64,000 bases of DNA, taken from contig JAUNIB010000007.1 of the NCBI GenBank assembly GCA_030523645.1, positions 1 through 64,000 on the forward strand, in the 5' to 3' direction. The notes under the pieces were generated by a model that made no database searches, was not told where the DNA came from, and worked only from the letters and a program-made list of their open reading frames with translations. The translations under genes were made by a program, and so were the position numbers. Positions 1-8,782 of the stretch are shown piece by piece; position 1 is the first letter of the stretch; the number at the start of each line of letters is the position of its first letter. Source of the stretch: Selenomonadaceae bacterium. Lineage in GTDB: Bacteria > Bacillota > Negativicutes > Selenomonadales > Selenomonadaceae.

Positions 1-72
1 ATTTCATACAAGTTCTAAAATGTCAGTCAGGACATTCTTCTATAAGGTTTTGAGGATGTAATGCATCCCACA

Positions 73-190
73 ATCCGGTGACGATAGCTGCACGGCTCCA
101 CCTGTTCCCATTCCGAACACAGTAGTTAAGCGTGTAAACGTCGAAAGTACTTGGCTGGAGACGGCCCGGGAGGATAGAAAGTTGCCGGTT
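73..190 (+). rRNA. rrf: 5S ribosomal RNA
   Basis: The stretch has the conserved 5S core (CCGAACACAG near 113-122, then AGTTAAGC) and closing helix I, in which 75-82 pairs with 181-188. It is the last gene of an rRNA operon; 23S must lie upstream, outside the window, and nothing in bases 1-72 looks like 23S. A terminator follows at once. Ends are set by helix pairing, so they may be off by one or two bases. Confidence 0.93.
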
Positions 191-192
191 AA

Positions 193-223
193 AAGACCAC
201 CCGTAACAGGGTGGTCTTTTTTT
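193..223 (+). terminator. rRNA operon terminator
   Basis: Strong hairpin AAGACCACCC / GGGTGGTCTT with a short loop followed by a T-run, directly after 5S. Confidence 0.9.
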
Positions 224-282
224 GTTCCTAAATCACTGTCGAGCATATCTTTCGTGATAAGGTGTCTGCTCTTTGCATTTCT

Positions 283-359
283 TGTAGGGGTCGCCCGAAG
301 GCGACCCGGGATAGGATGTTACTTATCCGGCAGCGGGCTTGCTGCGGCAAGCCCCTACA
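283..359. repeat. family-B palindromic element, copy 1
   Basis: About 77 bp bounded by perfect 8-bp inverted ends TGTAGGGG / CCCCTACA. Inside are two hairpins, GGTCGCC..GGCGACC and GGGCTTGC..GCAAGCCC. The same plan recurs at 462-539, 18838-18914 and 19042-19118. It has no coding capacity, so it looks like a MITE or REP-type element. Confidence 0.8.
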
Positions 360-461
360 GTCTCTTCTTATTAACGTTTTTACAGACCTTGTTCACGGGA
401 TTTTACATTAATTACTGTCGAGCATATCTTTCGTGATAAGGTGTCTGCTCTTTGCATTTCT

Positions 462-539
462 TGTAGGGGTCGCCCGCAGGCGACCCGGGAATAGGATATT
501 ACTTATCCGGCAGCGGGCTTGCTGCGGCAAGCCCCTACA
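462..539. repeat. family-B palindromic element, copy 2
   Basis: Second copy, carried inside the second unit of the tandem duplication; same TGTAGGGG / CCCCTACA ends and the same two internal hairpins as copy 1. Confidence 0.8.
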
Positions 540-662
540 GTCATCTTCTTATTAACGTTTTTTTTACAGACCTTGTTCACGGGATTTTACATTAAGGATG
601 AGACACTTTAACAGAAATTATTTCCGAATTTGTTAGTCTGTATTCTAATTGCGCTTTGCTTA

Positions 663-671
663 TGGTATAAT
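663..671 (+). promoter_or_regulatory. extended -10 promoter of yaaR-holB
   Basis: TGGTATAAT is an extended -10 box (TG at 663-664, TATAAT at 666-671). The -35 is weak (TTCTAA, 643-648, 17-bp spacer). It lies 46 bases before the chosen yaaR start. Confidence 0.6.
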
Positions 672-716
672 GACAATGGTTTTTTTCGCTTTGAAGTCGA
701 CAGAGAGGTGAGTCAG

Positions 717-1169
717 ATGGCAATGAAGGTTGATGGTTTTTCTGCTCAGCGTCCCGCCGCGACTCTTTCTCATGGTCGAGTCGGCAGGGCTGATACGGCA
801 GATACTTCTTTCTCTATGGAGCTGGCAGGTCAGGAACGCCACATGAGCAAGGAAGAGCTGGAGGAGCTGCTGAAGAAAATAGATGAGCAGGGCGCACGAC
901 TGTCCGCTACGCCCACCTATGATGAGCTGGTAGCCTACCGCTCACTGGTTCAGACCTTCGTCAGCGAAGCCGTTGACCGTATGTACTATCTGCACACAGA
1001 TGCCGGCTGGGACCGTCTGGGACGGCAGAAGGTATTTACCACAGTCAGGAATGTTGACCGGGAGCTGGAAACTCTCGCTGAGAAAATCCGCCTTGGTCAG
1101 ACTAATCAGCTTGATATAGTTGCCAGTCAGGATGCCATCCGCGGTATGCTGGTAGACTTGTATATGTAG
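717..1169 (+). CDS. yaaR: YaaR family protein (DUF327)
   Basis: Protein of 150 residues matching the YaaR/DUF327 family, small helical proteins of unknown biochemical role that sit just upstream of holB in many Firmicutes. A disordered N-terminal 45 residues precedes a helical domain with the family-like stretch around YRSLVQTFVSEAVDRMYYLH. The start is set by GAGAGGTGAG a few bases before the ATG at 717; a longer frame from 630 would run through the promoter and is rejected. holB begins 9 bases after the stop, so the two are probably co-transcribed. The family is assigned from sequence pattern and neighbours; function is unknown. Confidence 0.8.
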   Translation: MAMKVDGFSAQRPAATLSHGRVGRADTADTSFSMELAGQERHMSKEELEELLKKIDEQGARLSATPTYDELVAYRSLVQTFVSEAVDRMYYLHTDAGWDRLGRQKVFTTVRNVDRELETLAEKIRLGQTNQLDIVASQDAIRGMLVDLYM

Positions 1170-1178
1170 TTCTTTATT

Positions 1179-2204
1179 ATGGATAGATTACCTAGCTGGC
1201 CGAGTATTGTCGGTCATAGTGACAAGGTACAGCGGCTGAGACAGATGGTGGCGGCCGACCGGGTTCCTCACGGGCTTCTTTTCTACGGTCCGAAGGGAAT
1301 AGGCAAGCGCCTGACGGCTGATGTGCTGGCAGCTTCACTGCTCTGCGAAGGCTTCGATTCAGCTGACGGCAGAAGCATCCCCTGCGGTGTCTGTGCTGCC
1401 TGTCGGGAAATGAAGGAGCAGACCCATCCTGATTTTCATGTGGTTGTTCCCGAGGGTGAGAAGCTAAAGACCATAAAGATAGAAATGATTCGTGAGGTAA
1501 TCGGACAGGCTCAGCGCGTGCCGGTGCTTTCTCACCGCCGGGTGGTCATTATCGACGGCGCCGATGCAATGAATGAGGCGGCGGCCAACAGTCTGCTGAA
1601 GACTTTGGAGGAGCCGGCCGGTGAGACGGTTTTTATCCTTATCGCCGAGCGGCAGGCGGCCATATTGCCGACTATCTTGTCCCGAGTTACACCGATTGCC
1701 TTTTCTCCGCTGTCGGATGATGAGCTGCTGTCTCTTTTGAAGCGAAGCCCGGAGAAGTTTCCCTCCCCGCAGCTTTTGGCTCTTATTGCCGACGGCAGTG
1801 CCGGACGGGCGCAGGAGCTGGCTGAAAACGGCGGCCTGGAGCGGCGGGCAGAGGCGTTGGCAATACTAAAGGAGATACGAGGCTGTTCCGGTAAAAAGCC
1901 GGATATGCCGGAAATTTTTGCCAGAGGTGAAAAGCTGGGCAAGCTGAATCGCAGCGAACTGGCAGACTACTATCACTATTTCCGACGGATAATTGAGGAT
2001 GTGCGGCGGATGGGAAGCGGATTGCCTCCCCGCTACCGTGATTTGCAGGCAGACTTGAGAGAGCTGTCGGCCACATTCACGCCATCGCAGCTGATGGCGG
2101 CTGCCGATATTCTCAGTGAAGCCTACCGGCGGCTCACTACCAGTAATCTGACCGCAAGGCTGTCCGCAGAGGCGTTGCTGATAGAGCTGCGGGATATTGC
2201 CTGA
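1179..2204 (+). CDS. holB: DNA polymerase III delta' subunit
   Basis: Clamp-loader delta' subunit of 341 residues, part of the complex that loads the beta clamp on DNA. It has a P-loop-like GPKGIGK at 37-43, a four-cysteine zinc module (Cys56, 69, 72, 75), the clamp-loader stretch LLKTLEEPA near residue 142 and SRVTPIAF near 170. The glycine-rich loop is intact, although delta' subunits commonly do not hydrolyse ATP. The ribosome binding site is weak, consistent with coupling to yaaR just upstream. The neighbourhood yaaR-holB-ricT is a known Firmicutes arrangement. Confidence 0.93.
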   Translation: MDRLPSWPSIVGHSDKVQRLRQMVAADRVPHGLLFYGPKGIGKRLTADVLAASLLCEGFDSADGRSIPCGVCAACREMKEQTHPDFHVVVPEGEKLKTIKIEMIREVIGQAQRVPVLSHRRVVIIDGADAMNEAAANSLLKTLEEPAGETVFILIAERQAAILPTILSRVTPIAFSPLSDDELLSLLKRSPEKFPSPQLLALIADGSAGRAQELAENGGLERRAEALAILKEIRGCSGKKPDMPEIFARGEKLGKLNRSELADYYHYFRRIIEDVRRMGSGLPPRYRDLQADLRELSATFTPSQLMAAADILSEAYRRLTTSNLTARLSAEALLIELRDIA

Positions 2205-2214
2205 GAGTGTGAAT

Positions 2215-2258
2215 AAAAGGGACTGGGCCGGATTAATCCAACCGGATAATCCCTTTAT
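2215..2258 (+). terminator. probable terminator after holB
   Basis: AAAGGGA pairs with TCCCTTT around an inner CCGG..CCGG stem and is followed by ATTATAT. The T-run is poor, so read-through into ricT is likely. Confidence 0.5.
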
Positions 2259-2285
2259 TATATAGATATTAAATAGGAGTTTTAT

Positions 2286-3476
2286 ATGCAAACAGTAGTA
2301 GGTGTCCGCTTTAAGCAGGCGGGCAAGGTTTATTATTTCGGTACCGGCGGACTTGATTTGAAATTCGGTGATGAGGTTATTGCTGAAACTGTCCGTGGTC
2401 TGGAGTACGGCAAGGTGCTTCTGCCGCCCCGTGAAATAGAGGATGCCAAGGTCACGCTCCCTCTCCGAGCAGTCATTCGCCTGGCCAGTGACGAAGACCG
2501 CAAGAAGGTTGCCGAGAATAAGGAGAAGGAAAAGGAAGCCTTCACTATCTGCAGCAAGAAAATCGCCGAGCGCGGCTTGGAGATGAAGCTGGTCAATGTA
2601 GAGTATACCTTCGATGTTAATAAAATCGTCTTTTACTTTACCGCAGAGGGTCGCATTGACTTCCGCGAGCTGGTAAAGGATTTGGCAGCTGTCTTCCGCA
2701 CCCGCATTGAGCTGCGCCAGATTGGTGTCAGAGATGAGGCCAAGATGATGGGCGGCATGGGCTGCTGCGGTCGTCCGCTCTGCTGTGCTACCTTCCTTGA
2801 TGAGTTCGTTCCCGTGTCAATCCGTATGGCGAAGGAGCAGAGCCTTTCTCTCAATCCCACGAAGATTTCTGGTATCTGCGGCCGTCTCATGTGCTGCCTG
2901 AAGTATGAGAATGACTGCTATGTAAGCCGCCGGAAGGAGCGCAGGAAGATACAGGCTCCGAAGCAGGGATGCCGGGTTGCTACCATGGAGGGTGACGGAA
3001 AGGTTATCTCCATCAGCGAGCAGCGCCGTACAGCTACTATCCTTCTGGACGACAGCAAGACCATCGTTGCTTCCTGGGAGGATATAGTGGAGAAGGAGGA
3101 CGAGGGCGTATCTCCTGAGGAAATGGCGGCGGCTATTGCTGTAGCCACCATGCTCAACGAGCGTGAGCAGGCGGCTCTGGCCGAAGCCATGAATGCGGAG
3201 AACAATCACGGCCGTCGGGAAAGAGGCGACGGTGACAGGAAGCCACGCCGGAAAGAGTTCCGGGAGAACCGGGAAGGCAAAGGCGGTCACGGCCCGAAAG
3301 GTCCCCGTCCGGAAAAAGGCGAAATGCGCGGTCGCGGTGAAGGCCGTGAGAAGCGGGAGAACAAAGGAGAGCATCGCCGCCGGGATAATCACAACGGCGA
3401 TTTCAGACCGCAGCGCGGGCCTCGTCCGGAGCGGCCGCACAAGCCCCGCAATAATGAAAACGGCGAAAATAAATAA
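2286..3476 (+). CDS. ricT: PSP1-domain protein RicT (YaaT)
   Basis: Protein of 396 residues with a PSP1 domain. In Bacillus, RicT (YaaT) joins RicA and RicF in an Fe-S complex that affects RNase Y-dependent mRNA maturation and phosphorelay signalling. Seven cysteines cluster at 160/161, 166/167, 198 and 203/204 (GCCGRPLCC and CGRLMCC), fitting Fe-S ligation. The last 90 residues or so are a basic, Arg/Lys/Gly-rich disordered tail, longer than I would expect for the family and possibly RNA-binding. TAGGAG precedes the ATG. The stop overlaps the next start (TAATG), implying translational coupling. No ricA or ricF is in the window. Confidence 0.9.
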   Translation: MQTVVGVRFKQAGKVYYFGTGGLDLKFGDEVIAETVRGLEYGKVLLPPREIEDAKVTLPLRAVIRLASDEDRKKVAENKEKEKEAFTICSKKIAERGLEMKLVNVEYTFDVNKIVFYFTAEGRIDFRELVKDLAAVFRTRIELRQIGVRDEAKMMGGMGCCGRPLCCATFLDEFVPVSIRMAKEQSLSLNPTKISGICGRLMCCLKYENDCYVSRRKERRKIQAPKQGCRVATMEGDGKVISISEQRRTATILLDDSKTIVASWEDIVEKEDEGVSPEEMAAAIAVATMLNEREQAALAEAMNAENNHGRRERGDGDRKPRRKEFRENREGKGGHGPKGPRPEKGEMRGRGEGREKRENKGEHRRRDNHNGDFRPQRGPRPERPHKPRNNENGENK

Positions 3477-4240
3477 TGGACGCCCTGCGAGAAAACGAGA
3501 CCCTCGATGACCTGGGGGGCGGACGAAAAATTATTCAAGCGAGAGACGAATTTCGTTTCTCGCTTGATGCTGTACTATTGGCAAATTTTGTCAGGCTGCG
3601 ACCGAACTGCCGGGATGACATTGCCGATTTGGGTACCGGCACCGGCATCCTGCCGCTGCTGCTGGCGGATAAAATAAAGTCGGCGGCAGCAATCGAGCTG
3701 CGGGAAAACCAGGCGGAAATGGCCGGCCGAAGCGTCAGGCTCAACGGCTTGGAAGACCGGATAAGAATTATCACCGGAGACTACTGCAGCCGTGATGTGC
3801 TGAATACTGCCGGTCGAGAGTCCTTTGATGTGGTTGTTGCCAATCCTCCCTACTTTGGGACAGAGATAGGGGCGGCCAATCGGCAGGCCGGGGTTAATGA
3901 TGCCCGACATGAGACGACAGCCACTATCGGTGATGTGGCTCGGGCGGCAGCCTATCTGCTTAAATACGGCGGGCGGTTCAGCCTCATCCATGTTACCGAC
4001 AGGCTGGTGGAGGTCATGGCGGCTCTCACGGCGGCAAATCTTCAGCCAAAGCAGCTGCGGATGGTAACTGCCAGACCGGGGAAGGCAGCGACGCTGTTTC
4101 TGCTGGAGGCCAAGAAGGGGGCAAAGCCCGGTCTGAAGATGATGCCGGAGCTTATCGTCCACGGGGACTGTTACGGCGGATACAGCCGGGAAGTGGCAGG
4201 GTACTATACAGCCCGATATGATAAAAGCCCGGATGTGTAA
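3476..4240 (+). CDS. tRNA1(Val) A37 N6-methyltransferase family (TrmN6/YabB)
   Basis: SAM-dependent methyltransferase of 254 residues. The SAM-binding loop DLGTGTGILPLLLA lies near residues 45-58 and the amino-methyltransferase motif VVANPPYF near 120. The N-terminal stretch around RDEFRFSLDAVLLANFV is typical of the TrmN6/YfiC/YabB group, which modifies the adenine next to the anticodon in tRNA. It overlaps ricT by one base; in Bacillus yabB also lies close to yaaT. The rRNA methyltransferase rsmI, often next, is absent. Specificity for tRNA-Val is from family knowledge only. Confidence 0.82.
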   Translation: MDALRENETLDDLGGGRKIIQARDEFRFSLDAVLLANFVRLRPNCRDDIADLGTGTGILPLLLADKIKSAAAIELRENQAEMAGRSVRLNGLEDRIRIITGDYCSRDVLNTAGRESFDVVVANPPYFGTEIGAANRQAGVNDARHETTATIGDVARAAAYLLKYGGRFSLIHVTDRLVEVMAALTAANLQPKQLRMVTARPGKAATLFLLEAKKGAKPGLKMMPELIVHGDCYGGYSREVAGYYTARYDKSPDV

Positions 4241-4256
4241 AACTTTATATTTTTTC

Positions 4257-4285
4257 TTGATATTTCTTTCCTTATTTAGTACAAT
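4257..4285 (+). promoter_or_regulatory. sigma-A promoter of the amino-acid-binding lipoprotein
   Basis: TTGATA (4257-4262), a 17-bp spacer and TACAAT (4280-4285). Confidence 0.75.
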
Positions 4286-4328
4286 AAAGCAAGCTGAATG
4301 CTCGTAAATTTTTTTGGAGGTTATAGCA

Positions 4329-5129
4329 ATGAAAAAACTGTTGGCAATTTGTATGCTCCTGTCCATGCTGGTTATGGCAGGCTGCGGCGGCTCCGATAAG
4401 TCGTCTCAGGCTCCCAAGACGGACAACAAGGCAAAGATTATCGTCGGCCTCGACGACAATTTCCCGCCCATGGGCTTCAAGGATGAGAAGAATCAGATTG
4501 TAGGCTTCGATATCGATCTGGCCAAGGAAGCTGCAAAGCGTCTTGGTCGTCCGGTAGAGTTCAAGGCTATCGACTGGTCTTCCAAAGAGGCAGAGCTGAA
4601 GTCCAAGCGCGTAGATGTTCTTTGGAACGGTCTCGATATCACCGAGAAGCGCAAGGAAAACATGATGTTCAGCGATCCTTACATGGAAAACCGTCAGATT
4701 GTCTTCCTGAAGAAGGACAGCACCCTCGTTGTTAAGAACGAGAAGGATCTCTCCGGTAAGGTTGTCGGCACTCAGGCCGGCGGTACCACCGAGGAGTACA
4801 TCGATGCTACTCCTGCTTTCAAGAGCAGCATGAAGGAAGTAAAGCGCTATGCTGACTATATCGCTTGCTTCATGGATCTCGAGAACGGTCGTCTTGATGC
4901 AGTCGTCTGCGATGAAATCACCGGTCGTTACTACATTTCCAAGCATCCGGATAAGCTGAAGGCTCTCGATGTTGTCATCGGACCTGTTTCCAACTTCGGT
5001 ATCGGCTTCCGCAAGGATGACAAGACTCTCCGTGATGATGTTCAGAAGGTTCTCAACGATATGAAGAAGGACGGCACCATGGCCAAGATTTCCAAGACCT
5101 GGTTTGCTGCCGACATCACCAAGAAGTAA
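4329..5129 (+). CDS. amino-acid ABC transporter substrate-binding lipoprotein
   Basis: Protein of 266 residues with a lipoprotein signal (short Lys-rich start, hydrophobic core, lipobox VMAGC with Cys21) and a solute-binding family 3 fold: IIVGLDDNFPPMGF at the domain start, then FDIDLAKEAAKRLG. The family captures polar amino acids for ABC importers. GGAGG lies 9 bases before the chosen ATG. The gene has its own promoter and terminator and no permease or ATPase nearby, so it must work with a transporter encoded elsewhere. The ligand cannot be deduced. Confidence 0.88.
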   Translation: MKKLLAICMLLSMLVMAGCGGSDKSSQAPKTDNKAKIIVGLDDNFPPMGFKDEKNQIVGFDIDLAKEAAKRLGRPVEFKAIDWSSKEAELKSKRVDVLWNGLDITEKRKENMMFSDPYMENRQIVFLKKDSTLVVKNEKDLSGKVVGTQAGGTTEEYIDATPAFKSSMKEVKRYADYIACFMDLENGRLDAVVCDEITGRYYISKHPDKLKALDVVIGPVSNFGIGFRKDDKTLRDDVQKVLNDMKKDGTMAKISKTWFAADITKK

Positions 5130-5153
5130 TCAATAGACAAGGCCATAAAAAAA

Positions 5154-5181
5154 GGAGCTGTTGAAAAACAGCTCCTTTTCT
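5154..5181 (+). terminator. terminator of the binding-protein gene
   Basis: AAGGAGCTGTT / AACAGCTCCTT hairpin with a T-containing tail. Confidence 0.85.
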
Positions 5182-5197
5182 ATTGAAAAAATTCTCT

Positions 5198-5303
5198 TTA
5201 TAACCTCACCCACCGTCTGACGACGGTCCCCCCTCCCCAGTGGGGAGGGTAAAGACCTTCCCCTATGGGGAAGGTGTCAGCCGACGGCTGACGGATGAGG
5301 TGA
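5198..5303. repeat. family-A palindromic repeat cluster
   Basis: Two hairpins (CCCTCCCC/GGGGAGGG and CCTTCCCC/GGGGAAGG), each with a small GACGAC-like or CCGACGG-like palindromic spacer, bounded by AACCTCACC and GATGAGGTGA. This is the first occurrence of the family that recurs up to 26.2 kb. It abuts the 3' end of the minus-strand sulfatase gene. Confidence 0.85.
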
Positions 5304-5304
5304 G

Positions 5305-7269
5305 TTATTTCTGTTTCATAAACTCACGCCAACGGCTGGCATGCTGGTAATAGTTGATGGCGATGGACAGAAGCTCTTTGCCGTCCTTCTCACTGGCACC
5401 GGGATTCAGGTGAAGTGTAGACTGTCGGACCGGCTTCAGTATGGCTAGACCGCGCTGGTCGCCGTAGCCGATATACTGATAGTTGCTGATGAAGTAGCGG
5501 GATTTGTAGCTGGGGGAGAGGGCATTCTCACCGTAGAAGGAGCTGTCGTATTCAAAGCCGATGGCTCCCAGCAGAGTGGGAATGGCATCTATCTGACTGA
5601 TTACGGTATCTACCCGCTTCGGCTGTATGAGCTTCGGAGCGTAGATGATGAGAGGAACGAGGTGCTTCTCCGGGTTCAGCTCCTGCTTGCCGGCGGAGGC
5701 GGCACCGTGGTCGCCGATGAAAAGGAATACCGTGCTGTCAAACCACGGCTTTTCCTTCGCCCGCTTCAGGAAGTCACCGATTGCCCAGTCCGCGTAGCTG
5801 ACGGCACCGAGGCGGCCGGAGCCGGAGGGAGCGGAGACGCGGCCCTCGGGATAGGTGTAAGGGCTGTGGTTGGAGGTGGTGAGGACAAGCTGGAAGAACT
5901 TCACGCCGACATCGAAGGACATATCGGCCTGATGCAGTACCTCGGTGAAGGTGTCTTCGTCAGCGATGCCCCAGGCTGTCTGATGAGTCACGGCGTTGTC
6001 AGGGATGTTCGTCCGGTCGACGATGGTGAAGCCGTTGCCGGAGAAAAACTCATTCATATTGTCAAAATAGCCGTAGCCGCCGTAGACCCACTTTACATCG
6101 TAGCCTCTGTCCTTGAAAAGACGGCCGGTATTGTACAGCTTGCCGTTGTCCTTCTGACGGATGACGGACATGCCGGCCTGAGGCGGCATGGAGAGAGTCA
6201 GCGCCTCGAGACCGCGGACGGTACGGGTGCCGGTAGCATAGACATTGCTGAAATAGAGACTCTCTCCGGTGAGCTTATCCATCACAGGAGTCAGTCCGGA
6301 GTGCTTGCCGTATTCGGTGAGGAATTCCTTTCCCAGACTCTCCATTACCACCACGATAACATTCGGCTCGGCGGCAGAGGGGGAAGGCTTTTTGGTGCTG
6401 ACAATATGGCGGCGGATAGACTGGTCATTGCCGCCGTTCAGCAGGCGGCCGTCCTTGCTGTAGTGTTCCCGGAGGAAGCGGGCAATGGCACTGTCGTCGC
6501 CCTTGATATAGAAATCACGATAGGAGAGATTGTTGGCGAGGAAGGCAGCGCCGAAGCTGTAGAGGTCGTTCTTGGCGGCCTCCTGATTGTAGCGGTTGGA
6601 GCTTATCTTCTCGGCCATGCCGGCATTTACCAGCGTATACAGAGTGAAGGTGAAGAAGACTGAAATGAAGAAAGCGGTAAGCCGCTTGAAGAAGCCGGGA
6701 TAACGCTCCTCGTAGATATCGTCCATGGATCTGATGAAAACATAGGTGACGACGGTAAGGAGCAGCACCAGCAGCAGCAGCGGAACAACATGGAAGGTCT
6801 GCCAGATATTCAGCAGCATTTCGCTGGTATATATAAGGTAGTCAACGGCTATGAAATTGAAGGAGCAGCCAAACTCCCGCCAGAACATGAACTCGGACAC
6901 ACGGGACAGGAAAATAATGAACAGCAGAAGGAAAAGCCCAATGCGGCAGAGCACCTGAAAGGGACGCCAATCCTGCAGCTTGTCCGGGATTATGAGCCGG
7001 AAAAACAGCATTATGGAGGCAATCCAGGCGAAGGCGGCGGCTGTTTCGACAGCGCCGAAGGCAAAGGTTTTCACCAGCGTGAAAATTTTCCAGCTGAACC
7101 GCTCGCCGGTGAAGGAGTGAACGGTCAGCGCCTTCAGCAGCGTGGCGAAAAAATTCATCCCCAGCAGCAGGAAGAATATGGGAATAATTCGGCGGTAAAG
7201 GTAATGATCTCTGGCCGACAGGTCGGTATGCGGCGGATTTTTTGAGGCTGTTCTGGCAAATGGCTTCAT
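5305..7269 (-). CDS. LTA synthase-family membrane sulfatase
   Basis: Protein of 654 residues: about five hydrophobic segments in the first 210 residues, then an extracytoplasmic sulfatase-fold domain. Active-site features include VVVMESLGKEFL (metal-binding Glu), the nucleophile threonine in TGTRTVRGLEAL near residue 345, and FIGDHG near 520. Family members transfer phosphoglycerol or phosphoethanolamine from lipids to teichoic acids, glycans or LPS. In a diderm Firmicute a classical lipoteichoic acid role is doubtful, so a glycan or lipid modifying role is equally possible. AGGAG lies 15 bases before the ATG, rather far. It is monocistronic, with flanking genes on the other strand. Confidence 0.85.
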   Translation of the reverse strand: MKPFARTASKNPPHTDLSARDHYLYRRIIPIFFLLLGMNFFATLLKALTVHSFTGERFSWKIFTLVKTFAFGAVETAAAFAWIASIMLFFRLIIPDKLQDWRPFQVLCRIGLFLLLFIIFLSRVSEFMFWREFGCSFNFIAVDYLIYTSEMLLNIWQTFHVVPLLLLVLLLTVVTYVFIRSMDDIYEERYPGFFKRLTAFFISVFFTFTLYTLVNAGMAEKISSNRYNQEAAKNDLYSFGAAFLANNLSYRDFYIKGDDSAIARFLREHYSKDGRLLNGGNDQSIRRHIVSTKKPSPSAAEPNVIVVVMESLGKEFLTEYGKHSGLTPVMDKLTGESLYFSNVYATGTRTVRGLEALTLSMPPQAGMSVIRQKDNGKLYNTGRLFKDRGYDVKWVYGGYGYFDNMNEFFSGNGFTIVDRTNIPDNAVTHQTAWGIADEDTFTEVLHQADMSFDVGVKFFQLVLTTSNHSPYTYPEGRVSAPSGSGRLGAVSYADWAIGDFLKRAKEKPWFDSTVFLFIGDHGAASAGKQELNPEKHLVPLIIYAPKLIQPKRVDTVISQIDAIPTLLGAIGFEYDSSFYGENALSPSYKSRYFISNYQYIGYGDQRGLAILKPVRQSTLHLNPGASEKDGKELLSIAINYYQHASRWREFMKQK

Positions 7270-7387
7270 AATTTGATGACAAATCTCCTGATTTTTGGAT
7301 TAAAAGTGTAATAAAATAATTTTATCGTTTTTTGGCAGATTGTCAATCTTTTGTAGAGTCACATGTGTTGCAGGGCAGAAAAACTTC

Positions 7388-7416
7388 TTGACTTTACCGG
7401 TCATAAACCATAAAAT
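7388..7416 (+). promoter_or_regulatory. sigma-A promoter of ilvE
   Basis: TTGACT (7388-7393), a 17-bp spacer and TAAAAT (7411-7416). The untranslated leader is about 80 nt and no terminator-like hairpin was seen in it. Confidence 0.75.
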
Positions 7417-7502
7417 AGAAATGTTACAAAGTTACACACAAACTTTGCAAAAACTATTATTCAGCATGAGAATTGCAATAAAAATAAGGAGATGTTTTTC
7501 AA

Positions 7503-8579
7503 ATGGCAGAAATCAAATTCGTCAAAGCCGACAAGCTGAAGGAAAAGGTGGATGTATCCACTATCGGTTTCGGTACTCATTTCACTGACTATATGTTCCG
7601 CATGGACTACAACCCGCAGGAAGGCTGGCATGGCGCCAGCATCGTTCCCTACGAGGATGTAAAGGTCAGCCCGGCCAACACCACTCTCCACTACGGTCAG
7701 GCTATTTTCGAGGGCTGCAAGGCTTATGTTACCAAGGAAGGCAAGCCGGTTCTCTTCCGCGGCAAGGATCACATTGCCCGTCTGAACCGCTCCGCAAAGA
7801 TTCTCGATATCCCGCAGCTTCCGGAGGATGTAGCCTACGAAGGACTCATCAAGCTCCTCGCCATTGAGAAGGACTGGATCCCCAACGGCCCCGGCCAGAG
7901 CCTCTACATTCGTCCCTTCGTCTATGCTACCGATCCGTTCCTGGGTGTCAGCGTCAGCCAGACCTACACCTTCCTCATCATCCTTTCCCCGGTTGCCGCA
8001 TACTACGCTCACGGCTTCGCACCGGTAAAGATTATGGTTGAGGACAAATACTCCCGCGCCTGCCACGGCGGTCTCGGCGCAGCCAAGACTCCGGCCAACT
8101 ACGCTGCCAGCCTCCATGCCGGCCTCGTAGCACACGAGAAGGGCTATGATCAGGTTCTCTGGACCGATGCTGCCGAGCATAAGTGGATTGGCGAAGTCGG
8201 CTCCATGAACATCCTCTTCAAGATTGACGGCAAGATTGTCACTCCGGAGCTGGACGGCACCATCCTCGACGGTATCACCCGCCGCACCGTTCTCCGTATC
8301 GCCCGTGAGTGGGGCTACGAAGTAGAGGAGCGCAAGATTTCCGTTGACGAGCTGCTTGAGGCTCACAAGAACGGCAAGCTGGAGGAAGTATTCGGCTCCG
8401 GTACCGCTGCCGTTATCTCCCCGGTCGGCGAGCTTATCTGCGGCACCGAGAACCCGGTTCACATGGTGCTGAATGATGGCAAGATTGGCCCCTTCGCTCA
8501 GAAGATGTACGATTATATTGACCAGCTCCATACCTGTGAGACTGAAGACAAGTACGGCTTCGTAGAGCCTATCGAATAA
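7503..8579 (+). CDS. ilvE: branched-chain amino acid aminotransferase
   Basis: Class IV PLP-dependent aminotransferase of 358 residues, the length of the type II BCAT group, interconverting Leu/Ile/Val with their keto acids. Recognisable stretches are LHYGQAIFEGCKAY near 60, GGLGAAKTPANYAAS with the likely PLP lysine near 198, EVGSMNILF near 235 and LDGITRRTVL near 260. GGAG and a 9-base gap precede the ATG. Codon choice is strongly biased, suggesting high expression. The gene stands alone between its own promoter and a terminator, away from the liv importer at 50 kb. Confidence 0.93.
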   Translation: MAEIKFVKADKLKEKVDVSTIGFGTHFTDYMFRMDYNPQEGWHGASIVPYEDVKVSPANTTLHYGQAIFEGCKAYVTKEGKPVLFRGKDHIARLNRSAKILDIPQLPEDVAYEGLIKLLAIEKDWIPNGPGQSLYIRPFVYATDPFLGVSVSQTYTFLIILSPVAAYYAHGFAPVKIMVEDKYSRACHGGLGAAKTPANYAASLHAGLVAHEKGYDQVLWTDAAEHKWIGEVGSMNILFKIDGKIVTPELDGTILDGITRRTVLRIAREWGYEVEERKISVDELLEAHKNGKLEEVFGSGTAAVISPVGELICGTENPVHMVLNDGKIGPFAQKMYDYIDQLHTCETEDKYGFVEPIE

Positions 8580-8618
8580 TTTGTCTCCCGTAGATGGGAG
8601 CCTTATGACACATAATAG

Positions 8619-8658
8619 TTTGGCGGCTGCATAATTTGTGCAGCCGCCAAATTTTTTT
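8619..8658 (+). terminator. terminator of ilvE
   Basis: TTTGGCGGCTGC / GCAGCCGCCAAA hairpin followed by seven Ts. Confidence 0.92.
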
Positions 8659-8782
8659 CATCTTTTAAGTATATAATTTTTTTCGTTCTTCCTATGATTT
8701 TTAGAGGAGTTCCTTTATATAGGAGAGAATATTATAAACAGCTGTACTTGCAGATGAAATTATCAGGAAAGGAGACGGTCCG

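Larger units (their letters stand above)
235..595. repeat. tandem duplication, about 180 bp x 2
   Basis: ACTGTCGAGC starts at 235 and again at 414; the two units (235-413 and 414-595) are nearly identical, with small differences such as GATAGG against AATAGG and length changes in a T-run. Each unit carries one family-B element with TGTAGGGG / CCCCTACA ends (283-359 and 462-539). The rest of 191-660 holds no credible gene; the short frame across 182-436 is repeat sequence. Confidence 0.9.

Noticed and set aside
1-72. 3' end of 23S rRNA
   Set aside because: The sequence before 5S has no recognisable 23S features; it appears to be spacer.
182-436. Small ORF after 5S rRNA
   Set aside because: It runs through the terminator and repeat elements and has no ribosome binding site.
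5662-6663. Long plus-strand ORF of 333 codons
   Set aside because: It is the antisense shadow of the LTA-synthase-like gene, with no recognisable domain and no ribosome binding site.
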